From NCBI GenBank assembly GCA_905221605.1, contig CAJNDS010000053.1, positions 1-64,000 of the forward strand: a stretch of DNA of 64,000 nucleotides. Direction: 5' to 3'. Below are positions 26,638 to 36,930 of this stretch, piece after piece. This stretch comes from Symbiodinium natans. Its lineage: Eukaryota; Sar; Dinophyceae; Suessiales; Symbiodiniaceae. The stretch's first letter is position 1. Each line of letters begins with the position of its first letter. Both the position numbers and the translations under genes were made by a program. The notes below the pieces were generated by a model. That model was not told the DNA's origin. It searched no databases and saw only the letters and a list, made by a program, of their open reading frames with translations.

Positions 26638-27963
26638 GTTTAGAGTTTAGAGTTTAGGGTTTAGGGTTGTGGTTAAAGCAAGCTAAGTTTGTTGCAGAGT
26701 TTTCCTGCAGTACACACCAGCACGCGTTTTGTTCGCGGCACCTATTGCATTTTTTAAGCATCTCTTAGGCAAGGCCCCCATACAGTAGCAGTCTCCTTCA
26801 GTCCTGGTTTTCAGTATAATACGACCCTGTAATTGCCCGATTTAGCCGCGAGCGCCGTATGGGGGCCTGATTCAAAGTATCGCATGTGCGCGCCTGTAGG
26901 TAGGACAGAGGCTGCACATGAGATTTTATTCCGCCAGCTCATCGCTGTGGAAGCCGCCAGGCCCCGACGCTAAGTGGTTAGAAGTAGTGGCCTACAAGAG
27001 AACTTGCCTCCAAATCCTAAAACCCTAAACCCTAAACCCTCAAAACCCGAAACCCTAACCCTAAACCCTAAAACCCTAAACCCTAAACCCTCAAAACCCT
27101 AAACCCTGAATCCTAAACCCCAAACACCCCATGCCCTCCGGTGTCGGGCCTCAATGCTAGGCCGGGCCCCAGTGCTGGGAATCAGTTAACACCTGATTCA
27201 GATTGCGTGCGAAAAAAAAATAGCACACTAAATGGGGGATTAGGGTTTAGGGTTTAGGGTTTAGGGTTTAGGGTTTAGGGTTAGATCCGTTGTTGGGCCG
27301 CGGAGCAGTGTTGAGCTCTAGCTCTGGAAAGTCGGGTTAGAGTTGCAAGGCATGTCGGAACTCTTGGTCATCAAAACATCGTGTGACATGTAGACTTTTC
27401 GGCACCCCATCGTAGTTTCTGGGCAGCGAGTTGCGTTTTGCACTCAATTTTGTGTGTTAAATCTGAAGGCCATGGATGTCTAAGATTGAATCCCTTCTGC
27501 TGACTGGGGTCTTGACAAGGAGCGAAATTTAGGTTACGAGTACAGAAGTAGGGCTATACAGAAAACATTGTAGTGCCCAGAATCATTATCGTGCTCATAG
27601 TATCGTAACCAAATTTGAGCTTCTAATTTTGGAACCTACCCCCATACACCCTAGCCTTAACCCTAAACCCCAACCCCAAAACCCTATAAGCGCCCTTGTA
27701 GACCCCACCAGGCATGTTTTTTTGTTTTCGGCTCAGTGAATGGGAATCTCCCATTTAGCGATATGTAGCGGTCGCTTCCAGCGATGCTGTGCAAGCCTGG
27801 CAAGAACCACTGTTTGCTTCCGAACCCCCCCCCCCCCAGAAACAATATTTATCCTTGCCATCTTCTATTTTTCTTGTACAACGTATCACAAAATGTTCAC
27901 AGGAACTTCTCTTGCACAGGAAATGGTGAGCTTCGCAAGACCGTGATCGTCAACAGATCCCAG
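26638..27963. other. intron-like stretch with telomeric tracts
   Basis: Holds telomeric tracts on both strands (26638-26670, 27014-27123, 27239-27284, 27645-27696) and unique AT-richer DNA. No exon is convincing. A C10 run lies near 27829. Confidence 0.4.
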
Positions 27964-28031
27964 ATTGGCCACACAAAAATATGTCATGGGGGGGATATCT
28001 TGTGCATCCTGGCATGGCCGACGTACTTAGG
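27964..28031 (+). CDS. possible exon island
   Basis: After cagatcccag it reads IGHTKICHGGDILCILAWPT, then a donor at the short TTTAGGG tract. Amino acid composition is plausible; no family is recognised. Confidence 0.3.
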
Positions 28032-29130
28032 GTTTAGGGTGCCATTTGCCTAAGAACCCGGAGTATGAATTGTTTTGTTTTGCAAGCGGGAAATGGTTGT
28101 TTCATTTCAGTGGTTGCCCAATGTCAGCGCTGCATGCTCGTCGGGCAAATTTTTCTCCTTGCGGGCAGGACTTTCTCCATTCGTGTTCTTTGAAGTGTGA
28201 GGGCCCGTCCCACGCCATATTAGGGGGGTTTCCGAAACTAGGGCTATCTTATTGGGTCCTTATAAGAGGGGAATCCTACTAATCATTTGGGGGACTATTT
28301 TAGGGGTCCCGTAGTTTTCGTAAACCCCCCGCATGTCTGCCAGAAGTCAATCCCAACGGCACAACTTTCGAACCAAACTTCGGTTTCATTCGTTGATTCA
28401 TGCAGCCATTTAGGGTTTAGGGTTTTCAGTGCGACTACAAGCAGCCATGATTAGTAATTCGTATTTCTGTAGCGAAATAGGTGCGTGTTGACAGCAGATG
28501 CCCAGAGGCCTGAAGTACGTTCTCCCCCTATGATACCTGGAGGTTCATGGGTACTTAAAACCCCAATTCTAAGTCTACAAATAACCTACTTAGAGGACTT
28601 CGGGGGCTTATAAGTACATGTACATGTGGGGCTTAGAAGTACGCTGAACCTGCAAACAGACTTCGCCTGTGGAGTCTTAGGGTTTCTAAGTGACAGAAGA
28701 ACCCAATGTAGGAGAGATCGCAGCAAGCTGTGCAGCTGCTGTAGCTTGTCAAGTCGCCATGTCGGCTGAACCTAATACCTTCCAGGCGCCGTCTTGACTC
28801 CAAGCGAGTAGTCCTGTTGTGATTCTTGGCCTCGGGTTTTGGCCCGTTCTGTGTCTGAGCGATAGACATGTGACAGAAACATCGCCCACCAAACCGATGA
28901 AGCCTCACCCAAAGGCTTGGGAGGTGCAGCATCTATACGAAGTCCCATCCTAAGCCCGAACCCGATAGGAAACTGAAAGACACCGGCCACAGGCTTGTCC
29001 TTCAACCCCTGTCAAAGGCCTCTAGGCCTGTAGGCTCTAGATGACAGCAATCTTGGCAGAAACGGTCGTTCTTGATGACCGCCATCATCACAACAATCGA
29101 CATAGCGGTTAGGGCCTGCGCCAGGTGCAG
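28032..29130. other. intron-like stretch with hairpin elements
   Basis: Contains a foldback at about 28215-28332 (ggggggtttccgaaact against gttttcgtaaacccccc) and a partial copy of the CTTGGAGGTTCATG element at about 28537. A minus-strand ORF at 28633-28932 has no support beyond its length. Confidence 0.4.
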
Positions 29131-29402
29131 TTGCTGTCCGTGAACAGCCACGCGACCCTCCGCTCCGAGAGCGCAGCTATTGCTCGCAAGCTGGGCCTGG
29201 TGGAGCACGACGAGGGGTCGGGCCCTCGAAGCCCGTAGTATAGTATAGTATAGTATAGTACAGTATCAGATAGTATAGTATGATATAACACGAGTAGAAC
29301 CCTTTAGGACTAAGCACGACGAGGGGTCGGGCTCGAAGCTCGTGGGAAAGCGCAGAACATCGTCGGAACAGAGCGTCAGAGCACGGCCAGAACTCTGTCA
29401 GG
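29131..29402 (+). CDS. coding segment split by an intron-like TATAG insertion with duplicated flanks
   Basis: The + strand reads LLSVNSHATLRSESAAIARK, then LGLVEHDEGSG, up to about 29225. After an insertion made of TATAG microsatellite it resumes HDEGSGSKLVGKRRTSSEQS from 29314. The 21-bp sequence GCACGACGAGGGGTCGGG plus flank is present on both sides (29205 and 29314), as if a target site had been duplicated when the insertion entered an exon. Protein unknown. Confidence 0.5.
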
Positions 29403-29546
29403 GCAATAGACTGTACTAGAATATGACATATATGACAGACAATGTACTAGTATACTTCAGTATAGTATAGTATAGGATAGGATAGTATAGTATTGTCTAG
29501 TATAGTATAGTATAGTCTAGTACAGTATAAGATAGTATAATATGAT
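29238..29546. repeat. TATAG microsatellite blocks
   Basis: (TATAG)n with variants at 29238-29283 and 29457-29546, either side of the second coding piece. The motif tgatataacannagtagaac follows both blocks, so the blocks are related copies. Confidence 0.7.
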
Positions 29547-29783
29547 ATAACAACAGTAGAACGCTTCAGCATGATGAGCATGCCCACGTTGCGCCGTCTC
29601 GCGGCGCGCGTCCGCGCTGGCCCAGGCCGGCTCCGCCGTTGCAGTTCTGCCTTGGTGAGGAGACGCTCCAGGAGTCAGATTCGGGTTTAGGGCTACAGGG
29701 TTCAGGGTTCAGGGTTCAGGGTTTAGGGTTTAGGGTTTAGGGTTTAGGGTTTAGGGTTTAGGGTTCCATCACAATGCTACGGT

Positions 29784-29906
29784 GTTATATTCCTTAGGAA
29801 AAATTAGGGAATAGTCAAACCCCTTAAATAAGGAATACACCCTCCTTCATAATCATATTCCTTAGTATCAATTAGGTTTTTTTCCCTTAATGAAGTGGGT
29901 TTTGGA
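29784..29906. mobile_element. MITE-like family A, copy
   Basis: Carries tattcctta...taaggaata blocks and ends near gtgggttttgg. Shares the CCAAAACCCCTTA...TAAGGGGTTTTGG-type ends with copies at 33238-33325, 37671-37744, 42293-42440 and 50366-50490. Confidence 0.45.
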
Positions 29907-30272
29907 AGATTTGGGGAGCATTGCTTCAATCATAATGCTATAGTGTTATGTTCCTATGGTGTTATACTCCATTATACTATATTGTATTTTCCTATAGTAT
30001 ATTCCATAATTTTATATGTTGTTATTGTTATATTATCTATGAAATCATATTATATATCAAATTGCAATATCTCATATTACGTTATATTGTACTATATTGT
30101 GGTATAGTATGTTATATGATACTAGACTAGTGCTGCTAGGTATTTTCATCTTGGTTGCGGGCGTCCACAAGTGCAACAGCCTGTAGATCCATGAAAGTTT
30201 CCGTTGATTGCTGAGAGGGCTTATGTCGGGTTTAGGGTTTAGGGCTTGGGGCTTAGGGTTTAGGCTCTGCAG

Positions 30273-30335
30273 GACACAACAGAAACTGCCGGCCTGAAGG
30301 GCAAAGTGATCAACGTGGTGCTGCTGAGCAGCATA
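30273..30335 (+). CDS. possible exon island
   Basis: A telomeric tract runs into ctctgcag, then DTTETAGLKGKVINVVLLSS reads openly. The 3' boundary is unclear. Compatible with the terminal exon 170 bp further on. Confidence 0.35.
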
Positions 30336-30509
30336 ATATAGGGGTCGGCGCAAATACTGATAGTATTTCCTCATGGTCCCTATATTTTTTACTATAACAT
30401 CCCCCCTAAACCCTACTCTATTTAGTAAGGCCCCTATAGTAGGTGCTTTGCTGCCCGTGCCATTGACAGATGGTATTAGAGTGGTGCGGTTTTGTTATAG
30501 CCTGTACAG

Positions 30510-30773
30510 AGACCAAGGCCCAACTATGAACTGTTGAGGCAGAAAATCCAGCAAATCCAGCGACACGCGTTCAAGATGATTCATGAGCTTGCCAACGGCA
30601 CGATGTGGGCAGGGCAGAATGTGGCAGCCACGCGCCTGCGTGCCGCGAAGGTCATCAAGCGGCTGGCGCACGTGATCCTCCGTCCGCGGGATTCGGATCT
30701 TCAGGAACTGCGGCAGCTGCGAGCTGACGTGCCAGACAACGGTTGGGCCGACAAAGAGGCGCAACACGCTTGA
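30510..30773 (+). CDS. terminal exon, 87 codons plus stop
   Basis: From acceptor cctgtacag the frame reads RPRPNYELLRQKIQQIQRHA and continues, strongly helical and basic, through ATRLRAAKVIKRLAHVILRP to TGA at 30771-30773. Length, composition and a clean stop make this one of the better coding calls. No family is recognised; the heptad-like pattern suggests a coiled coil. Confidence 0.6.
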   Translation, partial: RPRPNYELLRQKIQQIQRHAFKMIHELANGTMWAGQNVAATRLRAAKVIKRLAHVILRPRDSDLQELRQLRADVPDNGWADKEAQHA

Positions 30774-30881
30774 GAAAACTGATGAAGTTCTTCGTTGCGG
30801 GGATTTCAGGCGTTGGTACTTTCGAGAGTTTCGGACCGAAAACCAAGCTTAGACGACCCCTCAACACCTGCCCAGCCCGGT

Positions 30882-30980
30882 GGGAGGATCCAAAAACTAG
30901 ATCCTTTTCAGGGTTCCCAAGAAGGACCCAATAGTAGTATAGGGTACTATCCCCAGGAAGTCTACTTTTTGGATCCTCCC
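30882..30980. mobile_element. MITE-like element with perfect 15-bp terminal repeats
   Basis: GGGAGGATCCAAAAA at 30882-30896 and its exact complement at 30966-30980, 99 bp in all. It lies in an intron between coding islands. Confidence 0.7.
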
Positions 30981-30996
30981 ATTGCTCTGAGTGCAG

Positions 30997-31143
30997 GCAC
31001 TTCAGGACGTCTTGCAGATCTCGGATCCGATGGCCCATGCCACATCTGCGCCTGCGTTGGAAGACGCTCAGCTGGCTGCCCGGAAGATCCTGCTCCTCGG
31101 TGTCCACTTCTCTGCCATCCTGTGCTTTTTTTGTGTTTGCTGA
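30997..31143 (+). CDS. exon with C-terminal hydrophobic segment
   Basis: Acceptor gtgcag. Reads LQDVLQISDPMAHATSAPAL, then EDAQLAARKILLLGVHFSAI, then LCFFCVC and TGA. A donor (ctcg/GTGTCC) could instead end it before the hydrophobic tail. Lies immediately after a MITE-like element. Probably the end of a membrane-anchored protein. Confidence 0.5.
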   Translation, partial: ALQDVLQISDPMAHATSAPALEDAQLAARKILLLGVHFSAILCFFCVC

Positions 31144-31197
31144 TCAGGATGGAGAAACCCGAAGCCCTAAGCCCAAAAAAATGGCCTAATTTTCCAG

Positions 31198-31303
31198 TGC
31201 CGCAGCTCAATCGCAGGCTGTGCTTGCGGCGCTTGAAGCGAGGGTACAAGGCTGGCATCTGTTGCTGCTTCTGACCTTGTCGGTAGTCGCAATCATGCTT
31301 TGG
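31198..31303 (+). CDS. transmembrane exon
   Basis: Acceptor ttttccag, strong donor GTGAGTAAG. Reads AAQSQAVLAALEARVQGW followed by a membrane helix HLLLLLTLSVVAIMLW. It ends in phase 0 and can join 31364, giving a basic cytoplasmic tail. Confidence 0.55.
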
Positions 31304-31363
31304 GTGAGTAAGACTCCTGCCCCTAAACCCTAGAAACCATGAGCCCTAAACCCTTGTCCACAG

Positions 31364-31468
31364 TCACAATCATGCTTCAAGATTCGTTTTCGTTGTGGCA
31401 GGGTGAACAGGACTCAGGCCTACAACAGGAGACGAGCGGATTTCGGGCCGCGAAATTTCCCAACATTT
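31364..31468 (+). CDS. possible last exon, duplicated start
   Basis: After cccttgtccacag. In phase with 31303 it reads SQSCFKIRFRCGRVNRTQAY and on to TAG at 31466-31468. In another frame it repeats the end of the previous exon (VTIMLQ beside VAIMLW), because the DNA gtcrcaatcatgctt is present on both sides of the intron. Confidence 0.4.
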
Positions 31469-31977
31469 TAGGGATTTTAGGGGGTTTAGGGGTTTGGGTT
31501 CCTAGTCTTCCTTGGCAAGACTAGGGGGACCCTCGAAAGGGAATCCTTCTGGCTCTCATAAGCAGGGACCTTATTGAAAGGGTCTTTATTTCCAAGGGTC
31601 CCCCTAATCCTATCCCCTACGGGTGAATGTCTGGCCTTGGCTACCCCGTTCAGAGAACTGGACACTTCTTCCCTATACAGCTTTGGCTTATGGGAGGAAT
31701 AGGTGCCTTCCATCGCCTTGGTCTTGCAAAATCCTGATCATAAAATAATAGAAAGCACTGTCAAGCTCACAACTGGTTCTTGTCTCAACCGACATCCCTC
31801 GCAGGACAGCCACGTCACCTTTGTTCCGAAACGGGAGGAGCCATGCCAGCGTTTTTTGTCGTTTTGTTTTTTGCAGGGCCCTCGCCTCTCTTGGGGTCAT
31901 TGTTCGGAATTTGAAGGGTTGCTTATGTCGTAGTGCAAGTATATAAGGGGTGTCAAGTGTGAGGATGTGTCGATGCA

Positions 31978-32181
31978 ATGTCACTGTCTGAATTGGTCGG
32001 TCGTGCAGAAGCTAAGGTGCACTTCTCGGACACTTGGCAAAGGGACTTGCAGACGCTGATAACGCTGGTAGGGCAACCTCCTGGCACCGTTGCTGTGCGG
32101 GACCTTGCGTGTGGGCTGCTTCTTAATGTCACAAGAGCTCCCCTATGGCACTTGCCCTGCATGCACTTTGTCCCACTTCCA
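31978..32181 (+). CDS. first exon of a three-exon gene, 68 codons
   Basis: ATG at 31978 opens MSLSELVGRAEAKVHFSDTW and runs to LPCMHFVPLP, then GTGGTAGC. It ends in phase 0; the next island starts in phase 0 after a 117-bp intron. The hydrophobic, protein-like sequence with VRDLACGLLLNVTRA is convincing as coding. Unknown family. The TATAAG at about 31942 could be a chance match. Confidence 0.6.
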
Positions 32182-32298
32182 GTGGTAGCTTCGCAAGTAG
32201 TTTGGAATTTTATGACCCTTAATCCCCGACATAGTCCTGATAAAGCCAGAACATTTTAAAATTTCAGAGGGCTCCCAAACCCACGCCCGTGTGGTCAG

Positions 32299-32426
32299 GA
32301 CAGATACGGACGAGTGCTGGCTGATGGCGAGCCGGAAGGCCATGATTGCTTCCCCCTGTGCGTCCTGGACGTCGGAGCGGACGAGAGCATCTCCGAGGCG
32401 GGGTTGATGCCGCTCAGCAACGAAGG
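32299..32426 (+). CDS. second exon, 42 codons
   Basis: Acceptor gtggtcag. Reads DRYGRVLADGEPEGHDCFPL, then CVLDVGADESISEAGLMPLS. The donor is the first GT of a GTTTAGGG tract. It ends in phase 2. Confidence 0.65.
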
Positions 32427-33153
32427 GTTTAGGGTTTAGGGTTGAGGGTTTAGGGTTTAGGGCAATACCATTGCCGGGTTCCGTTGCACATTCCCTGCTC
32501 TGGTTTTGACGAGTGCCCTAGCAGCGGCAGAGTTGAGCGGAGCGTGGTGCTCCTACCGCAAACAGAAGAGCCCAATACGCGAGTTTTTGCGGGTCCTGCA
32601 TTTGTGCCTCTAAGTGAACATGTCGATGCCACGTGGGCGTCCGGGATGTGCCAAGAGGGTGCAGAAAGGGTTGTGCGTTCTAGTTCTGGCAGGGCCAGGA
32701 ACTTGACACCACCCATGAAGGAGACTTAGAACAAGCCCTGCGCGCTTCTCACTTTATGCTCGCACGCTCCGGTCTTGAGCCAACGTACCAAGACGTGAAA
32801 CGCCTTTAAACACTTGCAAGACTCTTGACTGCACTACTTCCAAGCAAGGAAAAACAGGTTCAAACACCTCTAAGGCATTTGGGACATGACTTAAACAGGC
32901 AAACCTTGGGTGAGAGGCTGCCCTGCGGCGAGCCGTTTTACCGAGCAAAGCAGAAGCATTCCGAGCTGCACTCCGTTGACTTTGGGAAGAGACTGGGCCG
33001 TGCTTGGGTCGATGGAAACTAACCCCTAAACCCTAAACCCTAAACCCTAAACCCTAAACCCTAAACCCTAAACCCTAAACCCTAAACCCTGAACCCTAAA
33101 CCCTAAACCCTAAACCCTAAACCCTAAACCCTGAAGGGGTTTCAGGTTCACAG

Positions 33154-33222
33154 CATACGTAACCTGACGCTGCACGTGTCGCTCGCGGACAAGAACGGGC
33201 CACAATTCATTCATCTTACGAC
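33154..33222 (+). CDS. third exon, 23 codons
   Basis: Acceptor ggttcacag after a long CCCTAAA tract. With one nt completing the split codon it reads IRNLTLHVSLADKNGPQFIH, then LTT, and ends at donor GTAAAG in phase 2. The phase agrees with 32426. A further phase-compatible island (about 32533-32638, VERSVVLLPQTEEPNTRVFA) lies inside this 727-bp intron, so one more exon is possible. Confidence 0.55.
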
Positions 33223-33237
33223 GTAAAGAGCCCAATG

Positions 33238-33325
33238 CCCCTTAAAATAAGGAATAATAACTTAAATCATATTCAGGACGCCGATATACTTTAAGGTATA
33301 GTCCTGAATGAAGGGGTTTTTGGCT
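33238..33325. mobile_element. MITE-like family A, copy
   Basis: Starts ccccttaaaataaggaataa and ends tgaatgaaggggtttttgg: complementary ends around an AT-rich core with its own short palindrome (ttaaggtatagtcc). Confidence 0.45.
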
Positions 33326-33729
33326 CTCTGGGGACGTAACATGGTCTCATTGGGCAAACTCTGTCCTTGCTTTTGGCAGTGCATGGGCTGTTCAGGCACG
33401 CAGGGTCGAACAGGTAGTCGCTAATGTCCGGAGTTCTTAAAGCCCGGTTCAGGATGAAAGTGGCTGTCATTGCACATACTGCATAGCATGCTGAGCATCG
33501 TAGAGGGCACCAAATCGCGCTCCTGCCCAGGACACGTGCACGTTCCGTACTCGAAATCATGCTCCTGTCTAGGTGTCGTGCCCGTTTGAGGTTTGCGACG
33601 CTTCGAGTTGCGAAAATGTGGTGGGCGATGTAGGCGCATGCTTTTCCGCAGCTTGGGGGGGTGTTGGATGGGTTCGCTTGGTGCAACCAGCCAATGGGAA
33701 TTTGGGCGCCTCCCTTCCGGCATCATCAG

Positions 33730-35006
33730 CTGTCCGCTATTGTCCGCTGGGATCCCCTTCCTCACGGCGCCGCGCCAGTGGCGGTCTCGGCTGGACCTTT
33801 CTGGCCTGGGCAGCCTCCCAGCTTCGGAAGGAGCGAAGCTTCTTTCGATACTTCACTCGTCTTGGGGCCGACTGCAACGACCTGGGCGAGGCCACCCTGC
33901 CGGAGCCCGTAGGCGCTCCTTAGGTGCCGCTGCCGCCGCGGTGTCCTGCTCGCGTCCAGCCAGGCGAGTTCCCAACCCCGCAGTTCTCACAACTGGGGTG
34001 CTAACAGACTGCCATAACCGCAGATGGCGGTCTCGACTGACCTTGGCGACGAGCTCAGTTGGCTCAACTCAGACCGCGTGGTCACCGCAGGTCAGAAGTA
34101 TCATGCCTTCTTGGGCCCCGGTAGTCCAAACAGCCGGAACCGCCTCAACGGCACGCTGGCTCCAGTGTCAGCGCTTCTGAAGCAGGACCTCCCTGTCACA
34201 GCTCATCCACAGAGGTGAGCGTCCCTGAAAAAACCCACCGTTCTCCACGGGGCAGATCTTGCCGCCTTTCGGAAGTTCCCCTGAGAGGCGACATGCGTGC
34301 CCGCGCTCCCAATCTGGACGCAGAACGCGCCGTAAACGGTAAGTACGGGAAGCTGTCCCCCTTCGGCCAGTTCCTGTGCGAAGCAGATTCCTTTTCAGCG
34401 GTAGGGTGGGATTGGGCGGCTTCGCCTGAGCCTTTAGGTGAGCCATCTGCTTCTTGGCATCTGCCAGGGCCTGAGCTCCAGCCGGATCCACTTGCCGCTC
34501 CGGATCTTCTTCTTCAAGATGGGCGTCTTCCGCAGGTACGACAGGTGCAGCTCATGGTTTTCCACCTCCTGCCAGTCCCCGCTAACTGGCACAAGATGCT
34601 AGCCTTGAGGAGGCATTTCTCCAGTGGGGGAGAACCATCGCCAGTTCTGGGCCAGAACGATCCGGCTCACTTTGGTGAGGTACTCTGCTACCGGCTCCCT
34701 CATGTCTGGCAGGAGGCTCTCCGAAGACCGGGGGGGGGGGGGGGCAGCCCTGACAGGCCCTCGGCGCTTGGTGGGGCGAGTGCCGGTCTCAGTCACTGAA
34801 GGTACGACATGACTTCCGGCGGTCGTTCAAGCGCAGCGCGGAGCACGGTCGAGCCGCAGGGCAGCCAGGAGGCTGCTTCTCACAGGCCGCACGCGCGCAC
34901 ACCTGGGGCTACTCTTCGAGTTTCCGAGAATGGCCCCAATTGCGAAGACAAGCCCACGGACTTGCAACCCAGCGCAATCGTGCAGGCCCGTTTGCAGTCT
35001 TCTTGA
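33730..35006 (+). CDS. multi-exon gene cluster (six exon islands)
   Basis: Islands with canonical-looking boundaries: 33730-33908 (GGLGWTFLAWAASQLRKERS, donor GTAGGC), 34024-34090 (MAVSTDLGDELSWLNSDRVV, acceptor aaccgcag), about 34280-34338 (MRARAPNLDAERAVNG, donor GTAAGTACG), 34468-34535 (SRIHLPLRIFFFKMGVFR, donor GTACG), 34610-34674 (EAFLQWGRTIASSGPERSG, donor GTGAGG) and a terminal piece 34809-35006 ending in a stop. This stretch has no telomeric tracts and short introns. I could not settle every phase, so the islands may belong to one or two genes. A G12-14 run sits at about 34731. No family is recognised. Confidence 0.5.
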
Positions 35007-35442
35007 CATAGCGCCCCACAGCGGCTGCATGCGGCCGAAAGCTACCCAAAAAGCCAAGCTATTCTGCCGTGCTTATCTTGAGCCCAAAACTGTCAACTGT
35101 GTACAAACATGCAAAAGAAACTACCGGCAGGCAGCAAGGGCATAAACCGACAGCACAGCTGAGACTGACATGTCTCTGGCTACACTTGCATGCGCTCACT
35201 GGGATAGTTTAGTGTGATAATGTATAATCGTGCAATAGCATGTTATTATGAAATACCAATGCTGTGCTTAAGATGAGAGTATGATAAGATACTTGTACAA
35301 TCATATGTTAATATGATAGTATCTGAAATTCTGATGTTCTGAGAATTAAGAAGTGTTTTGTAATCACCTACGAATATTCTAGTACATCAATATGATCGTA
35401 GTCTGATATCATTAAAATGACGATGTGAGAATGTGTGTGCCC

Positions 35443-35512
35443 ATGTCGGCAAGCCATCTGTCAGTGCCCTTGGCACTGACGTTGAACATTTGGCAAGCCC
35501 CTGGACAAGCAG
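35443..35512 (+). CDS. possible first exon
   Basis: ATG opens MSASHLSVPLALTLNIWQAP, then GQAG, with donor GTACGAG. The N-terminus looks like a hydrophobic leader. An AT-rich stretch lies just upstream (35200-35420), the only such region nearby, which would suit a gene 5' end. Confidence 0.45.
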
Positions 35513-35805
35513 GTACGAGTAGAAACCCCAGGAACCAGTGCATCAACAACACCCAACTACTTGCGCGCACAGAGCTTCTGCATCGGATCTCCACGCGCAG
35601 GTCAGCGAGTCGTCCGATCAGGCGGGAGGGCAGGCATAAACCCTAAACCCTAAACCTTAAACCCCAAACCCCAAACCCCAAACCCCAAATCCTAAACCCT
35701 AAACCCTAAACCCTAAACCCTAAGCCCTAAGCCCTAAGCCCTAAGCCCTAAGCCCTAAGCCCTAAGCCCTAAGCCCTAAGCCCTAAACCCTAATTGGATG
35801 CGAAG

Positions 35806-36116
35806 CGGATCGGAGTCTTTTGCATGTTGTGGGGCCTAGGCTGGGAGGGCCGTTTGCCCAGGTCACTGGTGGTGAATTTGTGCCGGAAACTTGGGATGTT
35901 TCTCCTTATACTAACAGTCCTTAATTGGGATTAGTACCCGCCATTATAATTCCTATCAAGGACTGTTAGTATAAGGGGGAAGATCCAAACCGGAAACCAT
36001 AGTGAGAGGTCCAGTAGATGCTCAGACGGCTCAGAAACGTACCACCTCGAACGACGGCACGAGGCTCCACCTGCAGACGGACATGTCAACGCATGACCGA
36101 AAACAGCCTGTGCTGG
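35806..36116 (+). CDS. two exon islands flanking a MITE-like element
   Basis: 35806-35894 reads RIGVFCMLWGLGWEGRLPRS, then LVVNLCRKL, with a GA donor. 36026-36116 reads TAQKRTTSNDGTRLHLQTDM, then STHDRKQPVL, and ends at GTTTAGGG. Between them is a hairpin element with perfect 19-bp arms. A CCCTAAA tract precedes and a TTTAGGG tract follows the pair. Confidence 0.45.
35904..35976. mobile_element. MITE-like family B, perfect 19-bp arms
   Basis: CCTTATACTAACAGTCCTT at 35904-35922, exact complement at 35958-35976. A diverged relative is at 54226-54318 (cccttatactgacaatcct ... agggactgttgtatgaggg). Both follow gggatgtt. Confidence 0.75.
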
Positions 36117-36671
36117 GTTTAGGGTTTAGGGTTTAGGGTTTAGGGCTTAGGGTTTAGGGTTTAGGGTTTAGAGTTTTTTAGGGTTTAGGGTTTAGGGTTT
36201 GGGATGTCTTGGGCAAACACCATGTCGGCGACTTGCCCATGCCCTTGATCCCTTCCCCCCCCACACAGAAACTGAAGCTGAACACTCCACCACCTCCCCC
36301 CCTTAATCAAGCGATCCGGATTCAAGATTTCAGGCTCGCCTTGAGCCCGGAATCCTGAACCCTGAGGGCTGAAGGTCGAGAAGTTGCGTATGACGTTTCT
36401 CGCAGATTTCGTGCCATACCTTACTCGCAGAATTTGCATTCAGGGTGGAGCCGAGCCTCCACCCCGAGCCTAAACCCGAGGCCTTAACCCCAAACCCGAA
36501 ATCCTGAACCCCTTAAAGTCTAAGCCCCAAACCACCACCTTGGAAAACATCGTACTCGTAACTTCGGGACACTTGGGAGGGTACTACAATTCCGAAGAAA
36601 CAGCAAGAAAAAGGTTGTTTGCTCGGGCTCCAAGTTCAGTATAGGTAGAGGCAGTCGACCCAAGCTTTGTG

Positions 36672-36776
36672 GTGCTTTACTGCAACTTTAGATCCTTAGC
36701 TTTTTTGGGTTTATTGGGTTTCCTAGTAAGGCAGCTAGAAGTTTAATTTATAGCTACCCTCCTAAGTGCAGCCAAG
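36672..36776 (+). repeat. 105-bp dispersed repeat, copy 1
   Basis: gtgctttactgcaactttag ... ctaagtgcagccaag. Nearly identical, in the same orientation, to 38481-38585. It ends in a splice-acceptor-like cag/ccaag. Confidence 0.8.
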
Positions 36777-36806
36777 CAAGGAAAGCTTCCCTGCATTGCG
36801 TTGCAG

Positions 36807-36857
36807 GACGAGGTGGGCGACGCGGACGCCCCGCCGCGCAAGACGGGGGAGCGCCAG
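36807..36857 (+). CDS. exon island, 17 codons
   Basis: Acceptor cattgcgttgcag, donor GTCGGA. Reads DEVGDADAPPRKTGERQ with high third-position GC. It follows copy 1 of a 105-bp dispersed repeat that contributes the 3' intron end. Confidence 0.5.
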
Positions 36858-36930
36858 GTCGGACCCTGCGACCCTAAACCCTGAACCCTAAACCCCAAAC
36901 TCTAAACCCCAAACCCTCAACCCTAAACCG

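Noticed and set aside
34168-34491. Minus-strand ORF (PAGAQALADAKKQMAHLKAQ)
   Set aside because: Looks protein-like, but the + strand islands over the same DNA have better splice boundaries (GTAAGTACG, GTACG) and match the strand of all neighbours. Not fully excluded.
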